64,000 bases of DNA from Eriocheir sinensis (GCF_024679095.1 NC_066520.1:16700831-16764830); one strand, 5' to 3'; numbered from the stretch's first letter, positions 18,691-29,778 are shown. Numbers and translations: made by a program. Notes: generated from the sequence alone by a model not told the origin.

Positions 18691-19299
18691 CCAATATCAT
18701 AACTAACACGGAAAAGCTCAGTCATCACCAGCTTAAAATATTTCCTTTCTCGTTGTGTCGTCATCAGTTGAAGCATGAAACAAAAATCATCCCTTCTTCC
18801 ATTACATTGCTCTTGTTACATCTAATCCTAAACACACACACTATCTTGCATCATAACTCTCATGGGTCAGCTGGAGAACAACAAAAGAAAATCACAATAA
18901 CAGTAGCGAACAGTTTTATTACATTTCTTAACGTGAAAAAAATATCAATTCATTAGTATACCACCTAAAATAACTTGCTGCGGGTTAATGTAGGTATGTA
19001 TGTATAGTCCTAGAGTTTATTCAAGGTGTCGCAAGCGGTAACTATACAGCGCGTGAGTCTTACAGGGGAGGAAAGGGAGGAGGGAGGAGAGGGGAGGGTT
19101 GGGGAGATCATCTGACGACACGTGGCAGCTGTTAAAGGGGTGAGGGGTGATGAGGGGTGATGGGGAGGGCAGCCACAGCACCCACCCGTCACCCAGACCA
19201 TCCACCCTTCACCCGTCACCATTCACCAATCATCCGTCACCATTCACCCGTCACCCTGCACCACACCCAGACGTCACAGCAGTACCATGTCACCAACAC

Positions 19300-19645
19300 T
19301 TGATATAACGCGTGTAGACCGACTGGTGCTCTCTTAATCACCAATTTAGTCACGGATTAGTCTTGGTGACGGCCGATCAGTCACTTGAGTTGGTGATCCA
19401 GTCGTCTGAACAGAACCTCGTCACCAGTATTGGATGGGAAGACCGGAGACTGATATGGATGATGTCTAAATCCCCACTCTAGTTACGGATTAGTCTTGGT
19501 GAAGGCCGATCAGTCACTAGAGTTGGTAAGCCAGTCGTCTGAACACTTCTACATCACCAATTCTGAGTGTGACGCGTGGAGACTGACTGGCTGTTGTCTA
19601 AATCACCACTCAAGTGACAAATTAGTCTTGGTGAAGGCTCGCTCT
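19300..19645. repeat. tandem array, unit about 125 bp, three copies
   Basis: The copies share ATTAGTCTTGGTGA-GGC, CGATCAGTCACT-GAGTTGGT and CCAGTCGTCTGAACA. Confidence 0.75.
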
Positions 19646-20389
19646 GAATAGTGACGAAGACGGTGACTCGGCTAACCTCCGTGGTGCCCCGTATTTACCA
19701 TGATAACAAGAGTCAAACGTGTACAGCCTCAACTCACGCCTCACGCTCCTTTCTCCTTATACCTCCAGCTCAGTCACCGCCGACATCTCACACCGGCCGG
19801 GCACAAAGATATCGTCACGTCATTACTGGAAACAACATGAAATAGACTCGAATGAAGGAATAACATGAGACTATGGAATGGAGGATTGTTTTTTTTCCCT
19901 TATAACAAATTTACCGAACAAGTGAGAGAGATAAGGGAAGTAACTCAACCCCTTCTATCGTTTATATTTACCACCGAGAACCGAATCAGACCCCGAACTT
20001 CCTCCATTGCATAATCCTACATAGGGAATCGAACACACTTACTCAGCACGTAAACAAATGAGTATCGTTTTATGAATATTTGCCTCACTACACTCACAGG
20101 TACACGGGGCTCGTTATTAACACATGTCATGGAAGTCAGTATCTCTAGCCTTGTATATGTAAATTTCTATGTACAAATATATAAAGGGGGAGGACACACG
20201 AACGCTTGAACGCATAAGTCGTCCCCGGCGTAGTCTTCTTCCTCCTCCCTTGAACACTGCGTCCTTATCATATTATTCATTAGTGTTGTACTGCTCCGTT
20301 TAACTTACCACGTGTACAGGAATTTACCTCGTGGCGAAGAAAAAATATGTCTGGTTAGTGACGTTGGGTTGTGGAAGACGAATGGTTTG

Positions 20390-20660
20390 TTTTTGCGTTT
20401 ATTGAAGATTTCTTTGTCGTGAATGGTTTCTTTTTGTGATTTCTCTTTTATATTTGTTGTGGTTGTATGCTCTCTTATTTTTGTAATGCTTTGTTTCTGC
20501 AGTTTTTGAAGATTTCTTTGTCGTATATCATTTCTTTTTATCATTTCTCTTTTATATTTGTTGTTCTTATATTCTGTGTTCTTTTTGCTGTGCTTATTTC
20601 CGCATTTTTTGAAGATTTCTTAGTCGTATTTGATTTCTTTTCATCATTTCTCATATAAGT
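20390..20660. repeat. tandem array, unit about 105 bp, three copies
   Basis: Copies begin at GAAGATTTCTTTGTCGT-like phrases near 20405, 20508 and 20609, each followed by TTTCTTTT-ATTTCTC. Confidence 0.8.
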
Positions 20661-21177
20661 TCCTTTTTTGTTATCTTTTATACTCTGGATCATCCTTTTC
20701 CACCGCCTCTTCTGTCTTGACACTCCTTAGGCTCAGCACTCAATCCACGGCGCTCAGGAAGGCTGGGAGGAGACGCTGAAAACCTAACTCGTGACCGCGA
20801 AGGGAATGGATCAGGTGTGTGTGTATGTATGTGTATGTGTGTATGTATTAGTCTTCAACAAACTATAAAGTGGCTGGTTTGTCTTTTCTGATCCGTTTTT
20901 CAAGGCGTGGTAAGTTGGTTTTGATGATTTTTTTTATATAACATTTTACGACTGAGTTGGTAATCTGTCGACTCAAATTTGTGAAAATCCAACGGAAAAT
21001 GGAAATAAAAAACCCAAATTTGCCACATAACTGCTGATAAATACTAATACGATGTTTAAGAAATTGGCGTATGTGCAAATGTATATATTTTTTTGTGTGT
21101 GCGTGTGCGTGTATGAGTGTGTTAATTATTTTGCGGTTTCACTCCTTCTAAGTATTGTGACTTATTTTTCCCTTCAG

Positions 21178-21930
21178 TCTGTCATGGTAACGCACATTTC
21201 CGCTCTCTACGGCATATGATTACCACATTTACAACGCATTTTTTGTATGAGCGTGTATGTGTGTGTGAATTATTTCGGTCTCTTTCCTGTTCAGTAATCC
21301 GTTTTATTTTTCCTTTCACTCTGACATGATAACGTAAATTTCCGCTCTCTACGGCATATGATTACCACACTTTTAACGCATTCCAGTCCAGTGTTAGCGG
21401 AAGCGGCGGTGTCATGGAGGCCGCCGCGTCGGGAGGGGCCAACACCGCTCACTTCCACGCCCTTTGCTTTAAATTCCCTCTCATTTCGACTCTCTTAAAC
21501 CTACACTCCCTCATAGCTGCCACGCGGGGTGCAGGGAGTGGTTTCCGACACTATGCGGCGCCGTGACACACCCTTTCCTCTAAGTTTCATCCCAACCCGA
21601 TGCTCTTAAACCTACAGTCCTTTTTAGCTGCCACGAGGGATTCAGGAATTGGTTTTCTGTCACTATGCGGCGGCGTGACTAAATAATCCAACAATCTATC
21701 AGTTTCCTTCACTAATCTTCCTTGTTTTGTCTGTTTTTACTCGTGTTAATAGTTTCCATATTGTGTAGTGTTGTCAGCGCTGATAACCACGCGTGTATTT
21801 CCTGTTTCCGACACGTTTTCCGTCACTAATATGCCTTGCCTTTTCTTTTTACCCGCTTACAAATACTTTTCATGTCGGAGTGTGGGCAGCGCTGATAACC
21901 ACGCGTGTATTTCCTGTTCCCGACACGCTC
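21178..21930. repeat. three neighbouring two-copy duplications
   Basis: Pairs at 21178-21247/21321-21385 (shared CGCTCTCTACGGCATATGAT), 21500-21567/21610-21680 (shared TAGCTGCCACG-GG and CACTATGCGGCG) and 21773-21815/21890-21930 (shared GCGCTGATAACCACGCGTGT). Confidence 0.8.
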
Positions 21931-22604
21931 ACCGTCACTCACTCTATCCTCGCTATGCGCAGATCGATACACATCCTGACGAGGGTTGGGCAGCGCGAAC
22001 AAACACGTTAATTTCACTAATCTGGACACATTACATTGTCGCGGTCATTACTGTTCGTTCACACCTGTTGTCGATGCATTTTCCGTTTTATGTGCTTCAT
22101 TTTCCACTGTGCGGGTCTGGTGTTCTGTTTATTTGCCGTTAAAGTAAAATTGTCCTTCGTATTTCACAGTAAGTTGGTCCTCCTTGTAATTTTTCCCATG
22201 ACCATGACTGCCACCAATACACTTTCTTTCTGCCGAGGTTCTTTTTACTCACCGAAGACATGTCCGTACTCTTCACTCTCAGACACCAGTGAAGTATTCG
22301 ATTCACCGCCTTGGCCGCTTGTCACCGTTTCTTCTCCATTGCCGTCTTCGCTCATCCAGTTTGTCATTTGTCTACGTTGTTGGGAAATTTGTTTTCTTTT
22401 AGGTCTCGGTAATATGCGTAATTGCAGTAAAATAAACCTTCACATATATTTTTTTCCATTAAGGTTTTCCTCCGTTCACTAGCGCCACCCCGTAAGTCTT
22501 TTTTATATATGTCTTCGCGTAATGTTCACAGTCGTGTGGAAACTCGGTACACCAAGATATATAAGTCATCATTATTATCAGTGAGCTCTAAGTTAGTGTC
22601 TGCG

Positions 22605-22870
22605 CGTCATACCCAGACATAAAATCACCATCATCCGAATTTTTACCGCGCTGTCTTCTATTCTATTCCTTGCACATCACTCGACGCTGCTTAGACTCGG
22701 ACATGAAACCACCGTCGCTTGAATCTTTACCGCGCTGTCTTCTGTTTAATTCTTTTCACATCACTCGTCACTGCTTAGACCCAGCCATGACACCACCGTA
22801 ACCAGAATCTTCACCGCACTGTCTTCCATTTTATTATCTGTACATCACTCGACAGTGCTTATACACTTCA
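22605..22870. repeat. tandem array, unit about 93 bp, three copies
   Basis: The copies share ATCTTTACCGCGCTGTCTTC-like and CACATCACTCG-C-GCTTA phrases. It lies just beyond the vg stop codon, in the presumed 3' UTR or flank. Confidence 0.8.
22830..22835 (-). other. candidate vg polyadenylation signal
   Basis: The minus strand reads AATAAA here, 264 bp downstream of the vg stop codon, within a TAATAAAAT context. It is the nearest canonical hexamer I noticed in the 3' flank. It lies inside the third copy of a tandem repeat of about 93 bp. No transcript evidence is available, and other hexamers occur further downstream. Confidence 0.3.
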
Positions 22871-23098
22871 CACAGAGCATCATTTGTCAAGATTCACCGC
22901 CACAGTTTCCATTTTCCCACCGTCATGAGTTTTTTGCGCACACCAACAAACAGTCAGAACAGGAACGCTCACTAGTCTGTCACCGCCACGTCCCCACTGA
23001 ACCCTCGCTCTAACGCTGCGTCTTCACCGTCGTCCTTTGGCAGCGTGGCGTTAAGGCTGCGGCGTGGACTGCTGCGTGTGGTGGTGGCGGTGACCAGA

Positions 23099-23154
23099 CT
23101 AGAACCAATAGAGGTCCTTGCTGCCCTCCTGCGTGGCTCCGGTGCCCTCCAACC
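23099..23154 (-). CDS. vg: vg exon 6 (terminal coding exon)
   Basis: This is a 56-nt coding part after a strong acceptor (TTCCTTCCCCAG). It enters in phase 1 and gives G-LEGTGATQEGSKDLYWF and TAG (23101-23099). The exact phase fit, the strong pyrimidine tract and the compact aromatic C-terminus support it as the last coding exon. My recollection is that Vg-family proteins can end in a short DLYW-type motif, but I cannot check this here. It lies 5.5 kb from exon 5. The alternative is read-through of exon 5. No repeat overlaps this exon, although tandem copies of about 93 bp (22608-22870) lie in the presumed 3' UTR or flank. Confidence 0.72.
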
Positions 23155-23639
23155 CTGGGGAAGGAAGTGAGTGTTAGAAACGCCATGAAGATATAGTCCC
23201 CCCAGTAGGAAGCTTGTATGGTTGTCTGAGCATGTAGGAGAAAAGTGAGATGATATTCAGGGGAAACTGAGATCCACGATAGCTAATATATAGGGGGTGT
23301 GAGGAAACGTAATCATATGTATAAGTATAATCATAAGTATAGGTATAAGTATAGGAGAGACGCGAGGTAGAGGTGGAGAGAAAATTGAGGTTCGTGATAG
23401 CTAAGGGCACGAATGTATATGTCTATGAAAAAATAAGTAAAATCATTAATACGACTAAACGTTATGGCGCGAAACAGCGGGAATATGACGCAGACCACAT
23501 CGCTCTCCTCTCTACACTTTTATATTTCTTAAGACTTCCTGTATTTCCTTCACGATTACTGTCCTCTATGAAAAAAAAGAGCATCATAACGACTGAAGAA
23601 GATGACCTGCCAAAGAACGGGATGCAATAAACGACACAA

Positions 23640-24560
23640 CATTTTTATCTCTTCATATCATCTATTAATTTTAAGACTTACATTATTATCCTCTCTATAA
23701 CGACCGCGAATATAATGGCCGGTTTCCCTCCTCTTCTCTCTCCTCTCTATCGTTCTCTTTATATTACTCATTTTCTTTAAGACTTCGTTTAACCCTCTTC
23801 ATTACTACCGCTATGTCTTTTTACTCTTCGTCTTTTCCATTATCTTCTTTTATTCTCCTTCTCCTTTCTCCCTTCTTCATCGTTCTCTTTACATTACCCC
23901 TTTTCTTTATGAGTTTTCCTTTTTAACTCTCTTTATTACTACTACTTTGTCTGTTCATCCTTCTTGTAATCTCTTTCCGCTCCCTCTTTCTATTATCCTC
24001 TCCCTCTTCCTTTCCATCGCTCTCCAATATAATTTTCCATCGCCCATTTTCCTTAAGACTTTCCCCTTTAAAATCTTCTCCATTACTATCACCATGTCTG
24101 TTCTCCCTCCTGTCTTTTCCTTTCCGCTCCCTCGCTCTCCTTTCCTCTCCCCCTTCATTTTCATCGCTCTCAACAGCCTTCAGAGCCTTATTTTAAACTA
24201 CTTTATTACTACTACTATGTCCTGTTCTCCCTCCTCGTCTATTCCTTCCCGCTCCCTCGCTCTCCTTCCCTCTCCCTCTTCCCTTCCATCGCTCCCACCA
24301 GCCTCACCATTAGCTCGAAATTATTCCCTATCTTCTCCTTATTACTCTGATCCCCTTCCCTGCCTCCTCATCCTGCCCTCGCCCCTTTCTCTCTCCCTCC
24401 TAAACCTCCATCAAAGTTCCCTCACTATCTTCCGACTATGCTCCCCTTTTTCCCCTCTCCCTCGCTTGCGCCCTTCCATGTTAATCTTTTTCCTTAACTT
24501 ACGCGAACCTCTCCCCTCTCAGCGTAAAACTTATCAATAGATTTTTTTCTTTCTCCCCTT
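23640..24560. repeat. pyrimidine-rich block with degenerate repeats of about 115 bp
   Basis: Repeated CTTTATTACTACTA-TATGTC-GTTC and TTTCCTTAAGACTTT-type phrases in T/C-rich DNA. The open frames are compositional. Confidence 0.55.
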
Positions 24561-24913
24561 CCTTCTTTTACGACTATGATCTTTGTGATGACGTGTCGTT
24601 TTCTCATCCAAATCAGTTAGTCAGTTAGTCAGTCAATATCCTTCCTGATGTTAAAAGTTTCATTTGGAGTAAAGATAAACTAATGGTTGTATTCAGTTTG
24701 TCAGTCAACAACTTTCTTGATAAAACCACAATGTCGAGATTTATAAAGACAAAGGGGAACGGGTTATAGTCTGAAAATCATTGTTAACTGACCTGATTCA
24801 ACCTAATTTTATGGTCGTGAAAGTATTTTAAGCTTTGAGAGAGAGAAAAAAATGAAGGTAGACTCAAATATTTTATTAGTATGTTTGAGAAAGGTAGTTA
24901 GAGATATATGAAT

Positions 24914-24916
<3 letters not shown>

Positions 24917-24989
<73 letters not shown>
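24917..24989. repeat. (GA)n microsatellite
   Basis: About 36 GA units. Confidence 0.97.
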
Positions 24990-24991
<2 letters not shown>

Positions 24992-25273
24992 ATTTCAGGT
25001 TTAGTCAAGAGGAACAGCTACAATAATCTAAAATTCGATAAAGTCCGCGATAAGATCAACGAAAGATCACAGCCGTCGAAAACTCTTGAAAGAAAATCAC
25101 CGAAACAAAAACAAAAAAATCCAGATATGAAGGATTGGATCGCATAAAGGAAATAAGTTAATCGAAATATAAAGGTTTGGAACGCACAGGGAAAATAAAA
25201 GACGTGACAAAGTGTATATATATTTACGAACACGAATAAAACTAGTCGAGATAACGTAGCATCGGAACCTGTA

Positions 25274-25275
<2 letters not shown>

Positions 25276-25335
<60 letters not shown>
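25276..25335. repeat. (AC)n microsatellite
   Basis: About 30 AC units. Confidence 0.97.
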
Positions 25336-25339
<4 letters not shown>

Positions 25340-25510
25340 GTTCATCACACATGGCCAAGCAAGGTCTACGTAGCTAGGCATCATTTATTTTTTTTGTCAA
25401 GGCTGGGAGGAGATCAAGGGACGTCGGATTCGGTTCAGAGCGCGCGGCTTTTAACGAAACATTCGACTTGTAGGTGAAAGTAGGTACACATCGATATCTG
25501 AGGCCTGACT

Positions 25511-25890
25511 GAACACCTCATTAATCACTCGAGTCGAAGTATTAACCTCCAATTAGTTTAGTTCTGAACACCTCGTTGGTCAATAGAGTCGAAGTATTAA
25601 CCTCCAATTAGTTTAGTTCTGAACACCTCGTTGGTCAATAGAGTCGAGATATTAACCCCCAATTAGTTTAGTTCTGAACACCTCGTTGGTCAATAGAGTC
25701 GAAATATTAACCCCCAATTAGTTTAGTTCTGAACACCTCGTTGGTCAATAGAGTCGAAATATTAACCCCCAATTAGTTTAGTTCTGAACACCTCGTTGGT
25801 CAATAGAGTCGAAATATTAACCCCCAATTAGTTTAGTTCTGAACACCTCGTTGGTCAATAGAGTCGAAATATTAACCCCCAATTAGTTTT
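25511..25890. repeat. 55-bp tandem array, seven copies
   Basis: Exact 55-bp spacing of GAACACCTCGTTGGTCAATA (25566, 25621, 25676, 25731, 25786, 25841), with a degenerate first unit at 25511. Internal units are nearly identical, so the amplification is recent. Confidence 0.95.
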
Positions 25891-25894
25891 GTTT

Positions 25895-26105
25895 ATCCCT
25901 TCCTCCATGAGATTGAATTCTGTTACACTAGGATTTGAAGAGGCGGTATAAATCTCACGTAAAGACCAAGAAAACAGTTCACAGGTTGTTTGAAATGAGT
26001 TTAGTTGATCCCTTACTCCACGAGATTGAGTTCTTTTTCAACAGAATTTGGAGAAGCGCGGTATGAATCTCACGTTAAGACCAAACAAATAGTTCACAAT
26101 GTTTA
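25895..26105. repeat. two-copy duplication, unit about 100 bp
   Basis: The copies share ATCCCTT-CTCCA-GAGATTGA and AATCTCACGT-AAGACCAA, at about 25901 and 26008. Confidence 0.75.
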
Positions 26106-26489
26106 TTTATTACACGTGGAAAGGTACTTCTTCTATTCTTCTTATTATTGTTCTTATATTTTTCTTCTTCTTCTTTTTATTCTTATTCCAAGAGACGAAA
26201 CAGACCGAGAAGGAAGAGTCGCCGCCCTTCTGCACTACGGGGAAATCTCTCCTATGGCTAAGAAAGTTGTCTGATTCACGGCTCATTTGGTATCGCGAGT
26301 GGACCGAGGAATCGCGGTGACCATCGTATATAAATGACATGACCTCTCGACCCTTACTCGTCCACGGTAGGCAGAGAGGAATGTTTCATAAATGTCAACT
26401 TTCCATTTGTCAGAAAAGAGAACTGGTTTCTGTCATCGTTGTGGTGACGGCTACACACATCCGTCCACTCGCCCAGTCCGCCCTGTATT

Positions 26490-26590
26490 CCTCTAGCGGT
26501 GACGTCACGAGGTGTTAGCGTGGGAACAGCCAATCACAGAGCAGGATTTTGCCACGTCACGCGTCCAGGGATAACCCGATAACACGCAGC
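26490..26590. promoter_or_regulatory. candidate regulatory cluster: CRE, Su(H)-like, CCAAT, GATA
   Basis: Within 100 bp: a perfect CRE TGACGTCA (26500-26507), CGTGGGAA (26519-26526, which fits the Su(H) consensus), CCAAT (26530-26534), CACGTCACGCG and two GATAA sites. The patch is CpG-rich and non-repetitive inside vg intron 5. It could be an intronic enhancer or an alternative promoter. Confidence 0.35.
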
Positions 26591-26678
26591 GATCGGGAGA
26601 TATGAGAGAAAGAGAGAGCGAGGGAGAGAAAAAGAAAGATAGGGAAAGGTCTTTGATGTTCCGATACTTGACTGACTC

Positions 26679-26965
26679 TCTCTCTCTCTCTCTCTCTCAA
26701 ATATGTTTATTGCATTCCACACTGTTAATCTCCAGGTCCCTCTCTCTCAAAATGAGATTATATGCACTGATGGAAGGAGGGAGGGAGGGAGGGAGAAAGG
26801 GAGGGAATGAGGGAATGAGAAAAGGGAGGCAGGGAGGAGGGGCCAAGGGCGAAAGGGAAGAATGGGGAGAGGAAGAAGGAAGGGAGAATGAAGTATGGGA
26901 TGACGGGATAGAATAAAAGGAAGGATGGAAATAAGGAAGGAAGGAAGGAAGGAAGGAAGGAAAGG
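26679..26965. repeat. (CT)n, (GGGA)n and (GGAA)n low complexity
   Basis: CT at 26679-26698, GGGA-type purine repeats at 26774-26890 and GGAA at 26936-26961. Confidence 0.85.
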
Positions 26966-27230
26966 AAAATGGAAGGCAGGTTGTGTGTGTGAATTTCGAG
27001 TTTCGTAAATTACTTGATGAAAAATAATTTGTAGGAAGAGAATTAAAAGGTTTCATATTTGGATTAGGTAATTATTCTGTGTGATTATTATTTTTGCCAT
27101 ACTGTTTTTCTTATTTATGAAACGTTTGCTGCTTTTCTCTTCACACACACAAACTCTACAAAAGCTTTATCGTGTGTGGGTGTGCAAGGCCTGAAATGTT
27201 TGAACGTGTGGGTCTGGGTCTAGCTGCGGG

Positions 27231-27670
27231 GGAGGAACGACAGGTGAAAAATGTCTCGCAGCCTCGAAGTCTCAGTAAACTAACTTCTGTATACCGAATA
27301 AGCTTTGGGTGGGAGTATATTGCAAAGGTAGCGGTAGGTTGGTATGCACGATAGATAGTTAGATAGAAAGGTAGATAGAGAGAGAACAGAATAAAGATAG
27401 AATGTGGAAAATAGTTTGGGGAAAGGAATACGAGTGGGAGAGAGATGACAGGTGAAAAATATCTCGCAGCCTCGAAGTCTCAGTAAATTAACTTCTGCAT
27501 ACACGAATAATTTTATGAGGGAGCAAATTTTAAAGGAAGCTGCAGATTGGTTTATACGATAGATAGCTAAATAGAAAGACAGATAGAGAGGTAGACGGAG
27601 GTAAAAAGAGAGATATATAGAGAAAGAAAGAGATATAGAAAGAATGTTGAAAATAGTTTGGGGAGGGTAT
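27231..27670. repeat. two-copy duplication, unit about 209 bp
   Basis: CAGGTGAAAAAT-TCTCGCAGCC and GAAAATAGTTTGGGGA recur about 209-240 bp apart. Each copy contains GATA-type microsatellite runs. Confidence 0.85.
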
Positions 27671-28309
27671 ACGAGTTAATGTGTTTTGGGAAGGGGACGA
27701 AATGGAGTGGAAGCCATGGTCGCGTTGGGGGACTGAGACCATTATTGATGTCACCTCTGAGTACCGATATTGTCCCTGCGTCCCGACCCTCGCACGCGGC
27801 ACTGACTTCGGACTCACCAGACGCCTCACCACCACCACCCTCACCACCACCACCATCCTCTTCTACTTCGCCTTCATGCCTCTTAGTGTCATCCGATCTT
27901 ATATGTTGTGTCCAGTAGCTTGTCATCTGTATCCTTTTCCTTCAGATCTAATTGCTTTATCTCTTCTCTCAATTGCATCTCTCTGCCATCACCCTCACCT
28001 TCTTATACCATTATCCTTGCACCGTCACACATATCGCTTATTTGCACTGAAACGTCTTGATAACTAGTGATTTTATGCCCCGTATCAGTGTTTTTAAGTC
28101 TGTTTATATACCCTGGAGAAGCTTAGTCAGTGGTTCTTGTTTGATTACTGGTATTGAAGCATAATAACTTACACGAAGATAGATTTGAGTCCTGTTCTAG
28201 TGCGTGAAGTCGATTTAGATGTCTTAGAGGGAGAGTATAGGAGGATTTATGCAGTAAGAGAGAGTGGTTAGGTATGGAAGGTCGAGGCGGAAGGAAGTGA
28301 GGGTCAAGA

Positions 28310-28378
28310 GCGGGGATTCGAACGTGGTCACCCTTGATCTAGACAATTAAAAGCAATAACGACGCCAGCGACCATTTA
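28310..28378 (-). repeat. tRNA-related SINE remnant (candidate)
   Basis: The minus strand reads CTAGATCAAGGGTGACCACG followed by TTCGAATCCCCGC. That is a near-perfect RNA polymerase III B-box (one mismatch to GGTTCGANTCC), with a weak A-box-like stretch 40-50 bp upstream. No complete tRNA cloverleaf could be drawn. Confidence 0.4.
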
Positions 28379-28418
28379 ATCATGTTGTCCCGCTCTCCCC
28401 TCTCTCCTTTGTAGCCCC

Positions 28419-28420
<2 letters not shown>

Positions 28421-28455
<35 letters not shown>

Positions 28456-28665
28456 AGTAGTATTGTAATGGTAGTAGTAGTAGTAGTAGTAGTAGGAGGA
28501 GGAGGAAGAAGAAAAGGAAGAGGAGGGGGAGGAGGAAGAGGAGGAGGAGGAGGAGGAACAGGGAGGGGAAGAGGAAGAGGAAGAGAAAGAGGAAGAGGAG
28601 AAGTAGTAGTAGTAGTAGTAGTAGTAATAGTTGTAGCAGCCGCAGCAGCAGCAGTAGTAGTAGCA
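28421..28665. repeat. (CT)n followed by (AGT)n/(GGA)n block
   Basis: CT at 28421-28452, then GTA and AGG triplets up to the vg exon 5 donor. Confidence 0.95.
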
Positions 28666-28672
28666 TCAATAC

Positions 28673-28833
28673 CTGACATGGACGAGAAGTGGTGGCTGTA
28701 GGCGGCGGCGGGGTCAAAGGTCATCTCTTCGTGAAGGCGGGGCGCAGGGTTCCAGGGGTCAGCCTTCCCCACCACGCACTGAGGCAGCCGCGGCGCGCGA
28801 CCCATCAGTAAGGACGAGTAGTTGTGGGGATAC
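28673..28833 (-). CDS. vg: vg exon 5
   Basis: The exon is 161 nt with acceptor CGCCCCGCTCCAG; it starts in phase 2 and, with the donor GTATTG, ends in phase 1. It encodes YPHNYSSLLMGRAPRLPQC, then VVGKADPWNPAPRLHEEM and TFDPAAAYSHHFSSMS. The first part resembles the VGLL2 segment in which a Tyr-Gly-Pro-Leu-Leu-Met-type stretch precedes Gly-Arg-x-x-Arg-Leu. The donor is weaker than the others. Without splicing there, the frame would run through a (ACT)n/(CTC)n repeat to a stop at about 28380 and give Thr/Pro/Leu low complexity. I prefer splicing because the phase matches exon 6 exactly and the repeat starts right after the donor. Confidence 0.85.
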
Positions 28834-29339
28834 CTGGAGCGGGGCGGGGGGCGTGTTAGACCGAGGGGTTAGACAATGAGACGAAACTACGATTGAGGCA
28901 CAAGTAAAGAAGCTAGTGAAAGAGAAAGAAGCGGAGGAGCAAGAAAACGAATAGAATGCAAAGAAGAATGATTGCAGGACGTATTAATAAAACAGAAACT
29001 ACAATTGAGGCATAAGTAGAGAGGTGTTTTGTGGAGGAAGACGAAGAGAAGAGAGAAGAATAGGAGGAAAGGAAGAGTAAGAGCCCGGCGTATTAAGCTG
29101 ATGAAGTGAAACTAAACTACGAATGAGGAAGCTGGAAAAGGCCGGCAAAGAAGCAGGGCTGTAGAAGAAGTGCAAGATATAGACGAAAAACAGAAAAAGA
29201 AGTAGCAATAGGAAAGAAAATAAAAGGAGGAGGACTGGAAGATTGGGAGGATAAGTAGAAGGAGAGAAGAAGAAAGAGAAGAGGACGACGAGGAGGACGA
29301 GGAGGAGGAGGAGGAAAGACGAACCCACACACAGCGTAC
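28834..29339 (-). other. vg intron 4 (506 bp)
   Basis: The intron has donor GTACGC and acceptor CGCTCCAG, in phase 2. On the minus strand most of it is a pyrimidine-rich low-complexity run (TCCTCC-type near the donor, then mixed CTT/TTC). No conserved element was recognised. Confidence 0.85.
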
Positions 29340-29589
29340 CTTGAGGAAGAGGGCATGTAGGTGAAGTCAGCCATGGAGCGGTGGTGAGGGTACTGTCCCG
29401 CCGCGGTGAAGTTGTAGGCCCACGGATCGCCCTGGTGGAGGCCGTGCAGGCTGGAGTAGTCTGGGTAGAGGCCCTCGTGCCCTGCCAGCGCTACGGAGCC
29501 ACCCGCGCCGCCGTAGCCCGACACCCCCGCGTGATAATGGCTGTTCCAGAAGGAGGCTGGGAGGTTCCTTTGAGACATCGGGCACGGGT
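29340..29589 (-). CDS. vg: vg exon 4 (second VGLL conserved block)
   Basis: The exon is 250 nt with acceptor CTGTCGCCTCCAG and donor GTACGC; it starts in phase 1 and ends in phase 2. Joined to exon 3 it reads KTSK-DPCPMSQRNLPASFWNS, closely matching the VGLL2 block PMSQR.FPASFWNS, which supports both the gene call and the exon join. The rest is Gly/Tyr/His-rich (YPDYSSLHGLHQGDPWAYNF, then QYPHHRSMADFTYMPSSS). It is rich in aromatic residues, as in Vg C-terminal activation regions. It is separated from exon 3 by a 21-kb intron and from exon 5 by only 506 bp. A (TG)n/(CA)n pair lies 110-190 nt upstream of its acceptor. Confidence 0.93.
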
Positions 29590-29699
29590 CTGGAGGCGAC
29601 AGGAGGAAGGAGTAAGAGATTGGAAGGATGGGAAGGGTGTAGTGTGGGGGTGTTTTGGGAAGGTAGGGGAAATGTGTGTGTGTAAGGGGGGAGGGTTGG

Positions 29700-29701
29700 G
29701 G

Positions 29702-29734
<33 letters not shown>

Positions 29735-29742
29735 TAAACTAA

Positions 29743-29778
<36 letters not shown>
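29700..29778. repeat. (TG)n / (CA)n head-to-head pair
   Basis: TG at 29700-29731 and CA at 29746-29778, separated by about 15 bp. It is self-complementary and lies 110-190 nt upstream of the vg exon 4 acceptor. Confidence 0.95.

Larger units (their letters stand above)
23155..28672 (-). other. vg intron 5 (about 5.5 kb)
   Basis: The first 200 bp after the donor are trinucleotide repeat (ACT, CTC). The rest holds a tRNA-like SINE remnant (28310-28378), two copies of a unit of about 209 bp (27231-27670), a CRE/CCAAT/Su(H)-like cluster (26490-26590), a 55-bp array (25511-25890), CA and GA microsatellites, and a long T/C-rich block (23640-24560). Confidence 0.75.

Noticed and set aside
27567..27926. 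Possible optional vg exon in intron 5 (minus-strand frame with a GTGAGT nearby)
   Set aside because: No convincing acceptor in the right phase, and the segment overlaps a duplicated repeat and trinucleotide tracts.
28376..28672. Read-through of vg exon 5 into a Thr/Pro/Leu-rich tail
   Set aside because: The sequence is trinucleotide repeat, and a GT donor with exact phase fit to a strong downstream acceptor is a simpler explanation.
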